Assembly: GCF_000499285.1 (NCBI RefSeq) | Contig: NZ_AWUN01000003.1 | Span: 62,001 to 126,000, forward strand | From: Bifidobacterium sp. 7101 | GTDB taxonomy: Bacteria > Actinomycetota > Actinomycetes > Actinomycetales > Bifidobacteriaceae | DNA length: 64,000 bases | Direction of reading: 5' to 3' | Made by a program: the position numbers and the translations under genes | The notes under the pieces: model-generated | Seen by the model: the letters and a program-made list of their open reading frames with translations, nothing else | Database searches by the model: none | What the model was told of the DNA's origin: nothing | In this document: positions 25,301 to 32,954 of the stretch, piece by piece | How the letters are laid out: every line of letters starts with the position of its first letter | How positions within the stretch are numbered: position 1 is the stretch's first letter

Positions 25301-27994
25301 ATGTGGTTCGTCGCCAGAAAAATGATGCGGCATGACCTGGGCATGATGGTTCCCGCCGGCATCGCCATTGTCGTCGGGACACTGTTTATTGCCATGACCT
25401 TCCTCTTCGGCAACACCATGGACGTTTCCATGCGGCGGATGGTCTCATCCGATGCGGCCCAGGCCAACTACGCCATCATCCCCGCGGAGGGCAGCCATCC
25501 CGATCAGAAAAGGGTGAAGGACTTCAAAACCGAGGAACTGGCAAAAGTCCCAGGCGTTCACGCAGTCAGATCAGACACCCAGCTTATGGCGGATGTCCGC
25601 GCCGGCAAGATCAAAAGCGAGAGCGTGATTGCCATTCCTATGGCGGGTTCATCGCTGATGCCGGTCGGACTTGCCAAGGGATCCTGGCCCAGTGCCGACG
25701 ACCAAGTGGTCCTACCCGGGCCGACTGTGTCCAGGCTCAGGCTCTCCCTAGGTGACAGGGTGAATCTGAATCTGTCGCCTAACATGCTGTATATTTCCGA
25801 GGATCTTGGGTCGAAAAATCAGGCCAGTGCCGACCAGGTGGCGGGCAGGTTCATATCGATGCCCTTGACCTTGTCGGGCGTAAGTTCGAACCAAGGCAAC
25901 GAGGGCGGCGAGTTTGGCGAGTCGGGCGGTGCAATCGTGCTGACCCCCAAGACCATAGATGCCTTTATGGCTACAGCAGGCCTTGGCGACATGGGTAATC
26001 TGTATGCCCAAAATGCATACTTGAATGTTGCCGGGCAGGGCAGCGACCTCGATGGGACTCTGGCCTCTCTGCGCAAGCTCATGCCTTCGGGCTATTCCCT
26101 TGAGGACCGTCACACTATGGAGGACCGACTGGTCAAGACCGCGCTCGGCGGTTCCCAAAACCCCGTGACCACCTTCCTTCTGGTCTTTGGCACACTGGCC
26201 ATGTTCGTGGCTGCCACCGTCATCGCCAACACCTTCCAGGTCATGGTCGCACGGCAACGTCGCTATTTGGCCCTCCTGAGGACGATAGGCGCCAATAAGA
26301 ACCAGGTCAGGGCCAGCGTCCTGATGCGTTCCATTATCCTGGGTGCTGTGGCATCCCTGATCGGTGTTGGTGCCGCCATCGGCATTATGGCTATTCTTGG
26401 TGTAGCCAAGGTTCATACGAATTCCCTCTACTTCCAATTGAAGCTGACCCCGGCAGTCTTCCTGGTGCCCCTCGTTTTCGGCATCGTCGTTACGGTCCTG
26501 GCCTCCCTGGGCTCCTCATGGGCCGCCACCAGAGTCAGTCCTTTGGAGGCTCTGAGGCCTGCCGATCTTCTGGAGAACAAGCAGACGAGCAGGATGCGTC
26601 TGTTTATCAGCGTGGTCATGATTCTGCTGGGCATCACCATGACGGTCTGGTCCCTCTGGCAGGTCAGGCTCAGTGCCACGGCAGACAAGGCCAGCAAGAC
26701 ATCCGGAGACGGGCCGAACATTGTTGCTGCCATGGCTGTCATCGGCATTGTTCTTACCTTCCTGGGCATTTTGTTCAGTGCCAATCGTTGGATTCCTTTC
26801 ATGCTCAAGGGAGTCGGGTCCCTGGTTTCGCGGATCGGGCCCTCGTCCACAATCGCTGTGGCTAACATCGCACGGAATCATTCCCGTGTGGCGGCTACGG
26901 GTACCGCCCTTCTAATCGGCGTGACACTGGTCGCCACCCTGGCCACGGGCGCCGCCAGTGCCAAGCAGACCATGGCCAACATGTTGGACGAGCACTACTC
27001 CGTCGATCTGCAGATCAGCGCCGATGGCCTGGATGACAAGGCTCTGAATGCCATTCGTCGAATCGACGGGGTCGCTCAGGCCGAGCTGGTGCCCCAGTAT
27101 GCTGCCATGGTCAAATCAGGCGGCGAGAACGGTGCGGGAATGACTATTTTCGCCCTTGACTCGCAGAAGATCGATCGTCTTCTGAACGCCAAGGTCGGCA
27201 AGGATCTTTCCGGACAGGATGCCCTTTTGCTTCCAGAAAGCCTCATGGACAAACAGAAGGATTTTCATGACGGAGGGAATCTGGGGCTCAATATTCTCAA
27301 CCCGATTCAAGGAGATGCTCATGGGGGATCCGCATCGGTGGCTCAAAGACTCTTCGTGACCAGTGTCTATGCGCCCTTCCAGGGGATTGATGCCAGTAAT
27401 TTCTATGGTCTGACTGACTCATCCTCGCTAAATGGCGTTCAGCCTCAGACCGTGCAGATCTGGGCCAAGGTCGATGGTTCACCAACAGTCCCGACATTCA
27501 TCGACAAGGTAAAAGACGCGCTTTCTGGTTATTCGGCTGTTACCGTCAAGGGTGGGTTGGCTGAAAAGCAGCAGTGGGATCGGACCATCGACAGCCTGCT
27601 CATGATCATCCTGGCTCTCTTGGCGGTGGCGGTGGCCATCGCCCTGATTGGCGTGGCCAATACGCTTTCCCTCTCGGTGCTGGAACGCCGACGGGAGTCC
27701 GCCACCCTGCGGGCCATCGGGATGACCCGGAAGCAGATCAGGATGTCCCTGGCTGTGGAGTCAGGGTTGATAGCTCTAGTGTCGTCCTTGTCTGGCATGG
27801 TCCTGGGCCTGCTCTTCGGATGGGCTGCAGCCTATGAGATCTTTTCCTCTCTGGGTACGGTGGCTTTCCCCATTCCTTGGACCATAGGCATAGTGATTCT
27901 GCTGGTGGCGCTCGTAGCCGCGATCTTGGCAAGCGTCCTGCCTGCAAGACGCGTCAACCGGACTCCACCGGTCGTGGCTCTAGCAGAGGAATGA
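25301..27994 (+). CDS. MacB/FtsX-like ABC permease with two FtsX domains, copy 1
   Basis: An 897-residue permease. It has an N-terminal helix (about 12-35), a first extracellular domain, an FtsX core of three helices (about 285-410) with coupling loop RRYLALLRTIGANKNQVRA, a middle helix pair, a second extracellular domain and a C-terminal FtsX core with RRRESATLRAIGMTRKQIR. This ten-helix layout is typical of actinobacterial MacB-like and BceB-like permeases. ATG 25301 was chosen since GAGG lies nine bases upstream and it aligns with the start of the paralogue; ATG 25295 is possible. It works with the ATPase just upstream. Confidence 0.88.
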   Translation: MWFVARKMMRHDLGMMVPAGIAIVVGTLFIAMTFLFGNTMDVSMRRMVSSDAAQANYAIIPAEGSHPDQKRVKDFKTEELAKVPGVHAVRSDTQLMADVRAGKIKSESVIAIPMAGSSLMPVGLAKGSWPSADDQVVLPGPTVSRLRLSLGDRVNLNLSPNMLYISEDLGSKNQASADQVAGRFISMPLTLSGVSSNQGNEGGEFGESGGAIVLTPKTIDAFMATAGLGDMGNLYAQNAYLNVAGQGSDLDGTLASLRKLMPSGYSLEDRHTMEDRLVKTALGGSQNPVTTFLLVFGTLAMFVAATVIANTFQVMVARQRRYLALLRTIGANKNQVRASVLMRSIILGAVASLIGVGAAIGIMAILGVAKVHTNSLYFQLKLTPAVFLVPLVFGIVVTVLASLGSSWAATRVSPLEALRPADLLENKQTSRMRLFISVVMILLGITMTVWSLWQVRLSATADKASKTSGDGPNIVAAMAVIGIVLTFLGILFSANRWIPFMLKGVGSLVSRIGPSSTIAVANIARNHSRVAATGTALLIGVTLVATLATGAASAKQTMANMLDEHYSVDLQISADGLDDKALNAIRRIDGVAQAELVPQYAAMVKSGGENGAGMTIFALDSQKIDRLLNAKVGKDLSGQDALLLPESLMDKQKDFHDGGNLGLNILNPIQGDAHGGSASVAQRLFVTSVYAPFQGIDASNFYGLTDSSSLNGVQPQTVQIWAKVDGSPTVPTFIDKVKDALSGYSAVTVKGGLAEKQQWDRTIDSLLMIILALLAVAVAIALIGVANTLSLSVLERRRESATLRAIGMTRKQIRMSLAVESGLIALVSSLSGMVLGLLFGWAAAYEIFSSLGTVAFPIPWTIGIVILLVALVAAILASVLPARRVNRTPPVVALAEE

Positions 27995-28398
27995 CGGCAA
28001 GCCAACCTTCACCCAGGCGCATCTTGGTTGAAGCCGGGAATGAATGACTCATTCTGCCGGGTGATGGTTTCCTTGATGCTGCTTAGGTGTTCCTGTAGTC
28101 ATTCATGGGAATCCAGGCAACTGTTTCACTCCCTTGGTCCGAAGGTTGCATGTCTTGTGACTCGTGTCTTTTGTGTTGAGCAAGACGCTTGACGTGATTT
28201 GCTCCATCTCCGCAAATGTCCATCCCCGCCGCCCCGCGTTGGTTTGGATGGTGTCAGCCTAACAGGAGGAGTTCTTCATCGCACTCATCCGTAAGGATGA
28301 TTATCTTCATCGCTCCCAGGGAGCATATCGCGGCAGCTAATAGCCGCATAGGGTCGGAAGCTGACGGGAGAAAGGCTTCCTCGCGGATAAGGAGCACC
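27995..28398 (+). other. Intergenic region between the two MacB-like systems
   Basis: These 404 bases hold no convincing gene. Near the left end CCGGGAATGA...TCATTCTGCCGG (28034-28060) can fold with GAATGA/TCATTC arms and may be a weak terminator. Near the right end lie the palindrome GCTCCCAGGGAGC (28312-28324) and GCGGC/GCCGC (28330-28347), either of which could be an operator for the second copy. AAGGAG at 28389-28394 is the ribosome site of the next gene. Confidence 0.4.
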
Positions 28399-29283
28399 AT
28401 GCAGAACAAAGCGGATACTTCGTCTTCACAAGGGTTAATCGACAGAGCAGGTCCAGGCGTCGTGGGACAGCCGGCCGTCAGCGCCAGGCAGCTGACCAAG
28501 GATTATGGGCAAGGATCGAACGCCGTCCATGCCCTGCGTGGAATCGACGTGAATTTCGAGCGTGGCCGGTTCACTGCCATCATGGGTCCTTCAGGTTCGG
28601 GCAAGTCAACGCTCATGCACGTTCTGGCTGGTCTGGATACTGTCACCTCAGGCCATGTCTATATAGCCGCTGATCTTCTGCATTCGAAGAGCGGAGATCG
28701 TCACCATCCATCGATTGATCAGGCCGGCCGAGTCGACCTGACACGAATGGACGACCGTCAGCTGACCCTTATCAGGAGACGGCATCTGGGATTCATCTTC
28801 CAGAGCTTCAACCTATTGCCCATGTTCACTGCCAAACAGAACATCCTCATGCCGCTGGTACTGGACGACGTTCGGCCCGACACCTCATGGATGGAGCAGC
28901 TGGTAGAGACTCTGGGATTGTCGGAGAGGCTGGACCATCGGCCCAGCGAGCTCTCGGGTGGCCAGCAGCAGCGAGTGGCCATCGCCAGGGCCCTCATCAC
29001 CAAGCCTTCGATCGTCTTTGCGGACGAGCCTACGGGAAACCTGGACACGGCTTCCTCGACCGAGGTGCTCGGCTTCCTTCGGGATTCGGTCCGCGAGCTG
29101 GGGCAGACCGTCATCATGGTCACGCATGATGCCTATGCCGCATCCTACGCCGATCGTGCGCTGGTCTTTGCCGACGGACGGATAGTCGCGGACCGACAGA
29201 ATCCGACAGTGAAGGCCATGAATGACCTTCTGGCTGAACAAGTGTCGGCTGGCACTGCTGGCGATTCCCAGGTACGGGACTAG
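28399..29283 (+). CDS. MacB-like ABC transporter ATPase, copy 2
   Basis: A 294-residue ATPase with the same motifs as copy 1 (GPSGSGKST, LSGGQQQRV, IVFADEPTGNLD, MVTHD) and the same insert after Walker A, here with a His-rich stretch. ATG 28399 has AAGGAG five bases upstream. From the signature motif to the end of Walker B the DNA is nearly identical to 24950-25130, while the N-terminal tails and inserts differ. That points to duplication with later gene conversion or strong constraint. The permease follows after 10 bases. Confidence 0.9.
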   Translation: MQNKADTSSSQGLIDRAGPGVVGQPAVSARQLTKDYGQGSNAVHALRGIDVNFERGRFTAIMGPSGSGKSTLMHVLAGLDTVTSGHVYIAADLLHSKSGDRHHPSIDQAGRVDLTRMDDRQLTLIRRRHLGFIFQSFNLLPMFTAKQNILMPLVLDDVRPDTSWMEQLVETLGLSERLDHRPSELSGGQQQRVAIARALITKPSIVFADEPTGNLDTASSTEVLGFLRDSVRELGQTVIMVTHDAYAASYADRALVFADGRIVADRQNPTVKAMNDLLAEQVSAGTAGDSQVRD

Positions 29284-29293
29284 GGGGTGCACT

Positions 29294-31969
29294 GTGTGGC
29301 GGATAACCCGTACGATGATGAAGCGCGATGCACGTATGATGATGCCGGCTGGTCTGGCCATCGTTATCGGCACCCTCTTTATGTGCCTGACGCTCCTTTT
29401 TGGCAACGTGGCGAAAGCCTCCATGCGTCGCGAGATCAGCGTGGATGCTGGTCAAGCCAACTATGTTGTGGCCTCCAGAGAGGATCAGGACAAGCCAATC
29501 CTGTTCGACGAGTTTGACGGCAAAGGACTGTCGAACTTGCAGGGGGTTCGTGGTCTGCGCCCTGATGTCAGCCTCTTGGTGGATACGGAAGCGAACGGTC
29601 AATCCAGCAAAGAAATTCTGGCCATTGCGGGTGCCAGGCAGGAACTCATGCCTGTTGATCTGGTCCGGGGGCAATGGCCGGATTCAGATGATCAGGTTGT
29701 GCTGCCGCATCCCGTCTCCGACAGGCTCCAGGCGGGCCTGGGTGATAAGGTGCGCCTCCATCTGTCCACCTCGATGCTGCCAGGTAGTGATAGCGATAGT
29801 GCTCAGGATTCTGCAAGCAAAGAACGCCTTGTTGACCAAGGAACCGTGGACTTGACCATCTCAGGCATCAGCAAGAGCCGTGGTCGACAGTACGATGCCT
29901 TCGGTGGAGCTGTGGTGCTGAGGGATTCTCGGATTGAGTGTCTGCTGAGTATGGCGGGAATAGTTGGACCGGAGTCTCCTCCTGTGAATAATGTCTATCT
30001 GCAGGTTGATGGCCAAGGCAAGGAGCTTCAGAAGGCTCTGCAAAATATCAGGCGATACGTTCCCAAGGGATACCAGCTGGAGGATCGTCGTACCATGGAG
30101 GACAGGCTGCTCAGAGAGCAGACCGGCGATGGTGTGGACATCACAACTCTTTTCCTCATGACTTTTGGTTTGCTGGCCATGGTGGTGGCTGCCTTGGTGA
30201 TTGCCAACACCTTCCAGATCATGGTGGCCAGACAGCGCAGGTATCTGGCCCTGCTGAGGATCATTGGTGCTGATCGACGGCAAATCAGGGTAGGCGTGCT
30301 GCAGCAGGCCCTGCTTCTTGGTGTCATATCGTCCCTGATCGGCATCCTGCTGGCCATGGGTTTGATGGGCCTTGCCGGTTGCCTTGGTCTGCATTCGGGC
30401 ACCATGAAGTTTGAACTCCTGCTTACACCCGCCTCCCTCCTGGTTCCGTTTGTGCTCGGTGTTTTGGCAACCCTGGTGGCTGCCTTTGGATCTAGTCATA
30501 GGGCTATCAGAGTCAGACCGCTTGAAGCCCTGCAGCCAATGGATTATCAGGAGCAGGGCAGCAGGAATCGGACCGGTTTACGAATCAGTATCCTGCTGGC
30601 TGTCATTGGTCTGGCGTTGGTGACCTGGTCATCTTGGCGCGTAGGGGAGTTAGTCCGGACAAACTCTGGCGATACAGTCCAGACCAGTAATCAGCAGGAA
30701 CGATTGCTGGGTCTCGCAGTATTGGGTGTTTTGCTGATCTTTCTGAGTGCGCTGATAGGGGCTCGGCGATGGATTCCGGCTCTTCTGCGTTGTTTGGGTA
30801 AACCTGTGTCCAAGATTGGACCATCTTGCAGGGTCGGAGTGGCGAATATCGCTCGAAATCCCTCACGAGTCGCTGCCACAGGTGTTGCTCTGCTGATTGG
30901 CGTGACTCTGGTCTCAACTCTGGCTACGGGTGCGGTAACCGCTAAACGTACTTTGTTCAAGGATATTGATCAGCGTTATTCCGTGGATATTGAAATATCT
31001 GGTCAGGGGCTGAACAAGAGAAATGTGCGGGCCATTGAGCGTATCGAAGGTGTTGCAGATGCAGAGCTGGTGCAGCGATTCAATGCCAAGGTCGAGTCAG
31101 GAGGCCCCTCACAAGCTTCCATGACTGTCTATGCCTTGGATGCTTCACGGATCAGGCGAGTGCTTCATGCCGATCTGGGCCCAGGTATGCAAAGGTCGGA
31201 TGCATTGTTGGTGTCGACCAGAACGATTTCCAAGCATTCCGGTTACCGGGATGGAAGTCGGCTGAAGTTGTCGATAGCTGATCCTCAGGCGGACGATGAA
31301 CGTGAAAAGGAGGCAGATGCAAGAAGAACATTGACTGGGGTCTTTGCCGGATTCGGCGGGCTGGATACCAGTGGCGTCTATGCAATCACGGACTCCCGGA
31401 ATGTCGCCGGGATTGACACCAAGACGCATGAAATCTGGATTAGGACCCAGGGAGATCGCGATACCGCACTGCTCTTGGATGACATACGTCAGGCTGTAGG
31501 AGAGCATGACGATATGGCTATGAGCGGAGGGCTGACGCAAATGAGGACATGGAGCGAAAGAATCGATTCCTTGTTGGCGATCATGGTGGCATTGCTGGGC
31601 GTTGCTGTGATTATCGCCCTGATAGGGGTTTCCAACACTTTGATGATGTCGGTGCTGGAACGCCGTCGTGAGACTGCCACGCTCAGGGCAATCGGCATGA
31701 GCAGCGTCCAGGTTCGTCGATCCTTGGGAGTCGAGGCCTGCATGATAGCCCTGGGAGCCAGTCTGGCTGGAATCGTTCTAGGAACGCTTTTCGGATGGAT
31801 AGGAGCCTACCAGGTCTTTGTGCCCTTAGGGTCCGTGACTTTCACCGTGCCATGGTCGGCTTTTGTGCTGATACTGCCAGTGGCCTTGCTGGCTGCTGTG
31901 GCAGCCAGTGTGCTGCCAGCCAGGGAGGCAGTCAAGGTTTCACCCATTGAGGCGCTTAGTGACGATTGA
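29294..31969 (+). CDS. MacB/FtsX-like ABC permease with two FtsX domains, copy 2
   Basis: An 891-residue paralogue of the permease at 25301, with the same topology: coupling loops RRYLALLRIIGADRRQIR in the first core and RRRETATLRAIGMSSVQVR in the second. The extracellular domains have diverged more than the helices. GTG 29294 aligns with the start of copy 1 and has AGGGGG at 29282-29287. The stop is 19 bases from the stop of the convergent response-regulator gene. A neighbouring two-component system is often the sensor for this type of transporter, which is a reasonable but untested link. Confidence 0.88.
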   Translation: MWRITRTMMKRDARMMMPAGLAIVIGTLFMCLTLLFGNVAKASMRREISVDAGQANYVVASREDQDKPILFDEFDGKGLSNLQGVRGLRPDVSLLVDTEANGQSSKEILAIAGARQELMPVDLVRGQWPDSDDQVVLPHPVSDRLQAGLGDKVRLHLSTSMLPGSDSDSAQDSASKERLVDQGTVDLTISGISKSRGRQYDAFGGAVVLRDSRIECLLSMAGIVGPESPPVNNVYLQVDGQGKELQKALQNIRRYVPKGYQLEDRRTMEDRLLREQTGDGVDITTLFLMTFGLLAMVVAALVIANTFQIMVARQRRYLALLRIIGADRRQIRVGVLQQALLLGVISSLIGILLAMGLMGLAGCLGLHSGTMKFELLLTPASLLVPFVLGVLATLVAAFGSSHRAIRVRPLEALQPMDYQEQGSRNRTGLRISILLAVIGLALVTWSSWRVGELVRTNSGDTVQTSNQQERLLGLAVLGVLLIFLSALIGARRWIPALLRCLGKPVSKIGPSCRVGVANIARNPSRVAATGVALLIGVTLVSTLATGAVTAKRTLFKDIDQRYSVDIEISGQGLNKRNVRAIERIEGVADAELVQRFNAKVESGGPSQASMTVYALDASRIRRVLHADLGPGMQRSDALLVSTRTISKHSGYRDGSRLKLSIADPQADDEREKEADARRTLTGVFAGFGGLDTSGVYAITDSRNVAGIDTKTHEIWIRTQGDRDTALLLDDIRQAVGEHDDMAMSGGLTQMRTWSERIDSLLAIMVALLGVAVIIALIGVSNTLMMSVLERRRETATLRAIGMSSVQVRRSLGVEACMIALGASLAGIVLGTLFGWIGAYQVFVPLGSVTFTVPWSAFVLILPVALLAAVAASVLPAREAVKVSPIEALSDD

Positions 31970-31988
31970 TGCTGTATGACGTCCAGGT

Positions 31989-32678
31989 TCATACCAGATG
32001 GTTTTCGTAGGCGAAGACCACCGCCTGGACGCGGTCGCGGGCATTGATTTTCTGGAGAATGTGAGTGACGTGAGTTTTCACCGTGGGCAGTGAGATCCCC
32101 AGATTGTCGGCTATCTCCTGGTTGCTCAGACCTTGGGCTATGTGAATCAGGACCTGCAGCTCGCGATCGGTGAGCAGGTCCGCTTCGGGATCGCGATAGG
32201 TCGATCCCGATGTCATGGCCCCGGTCTCAGGCACGTCATGGGCCATGTGTTCGATCAGGCGTTTTGTAGCCGAAGGAGCGATGATCGCATTGCCCCGGTG
32301 AACTGTACGGATGGAGGACAGGAGGGTTTCAGGCTCGGTATCCTTGAGCAGGAATCCTGATGCACCGGCTTTTATAGCAGCCATGACGTATTCGTCAAGA
32401 TCGAAGGTTGTCAGCACAATGACCCTGGACTCCGGACGGTCAGGTGACAAGGCAGTGATTCGGCGGGTGGCTGTCAAACCATCCACGCCGGGCATGCGTA
32501 CATCCATGAGGATTACATCGGGCCGCAGGCGTGAGGCCAGATCCACTGCTTGTTCGCCGTCTGCGCCTTGGCCGACCACGGTCATGTCATCCTGGGAGCC
32601 GATGACCATGGCAAAACCGGCCCGGACCAGATTCTGGTCATCCACGATGGCAACGCTGATGGGTTTGGTCCGTTCCAT
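31989..32678 (-). CDS. NarL/LuxR-type response regulator
   Basis: The 229-residue protein has a receiver domain with the acidic pocket IVDDQ, phospho-acceptor Asp in ILMDVRMPG, Thr in VLTTFD and Lys in LLKD. It ends in a LuxR helix-turn-helix (LTDRELQVLIHIAQGLSNQEIADNLGIS is the region, residues about 165-192). A linker of about 30 residues joins them. It lies 276 bases downstream of the double histidine kinase gene in the same direction and should be its phosphorylation partner. Candidate targets are the two MacB-like ABC systems that converge on it. Confidence 0.92.
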   Translation of the reverse strand: MERTKPISVAIVDDQNLVRAGFAMVIGSQDDMTVVGQGADGEQAVDLASRLRPDVILMDVRMPGVDGLTATRRITALSPDRPESRVIVLTTFDLDEYVMAAIKAGASGFLLKDTEPETLLSSIRTVHRGNAIIAPSATKRLIEHMAHDVPETGAMTSGSTYRDPEADLLTDRELQVLIHIAQGLSNQEIADNLGISLPTVKTHVTHILQKINARDRVQAVVFAYENHLV

Positions 32679-32954
32679 GATTGCCTGCTTCTTTCCGTTA
32701 GATGGTAGCCAGCGCTACCATTCGATTTTATCTGAGTTGAGTGTTGCCAGGAATTACGGCTGGTTTCGATTTGTGGCTAAGGCAATCGCTGTAAGTTTTG
32801 CCCGAACATCCGTTGCCGGAGTAACTGTCAAATAACAAAACGACTTACCCTGGTCATTGATTCCTGGGGCAGGTTAATGTTCGGATGCATGATTCGTGGG
32901 GTGCTTGATTCTTTGGTTGTGCTGATTACCTGCTGTGCTCATTAGTGCTCATTA

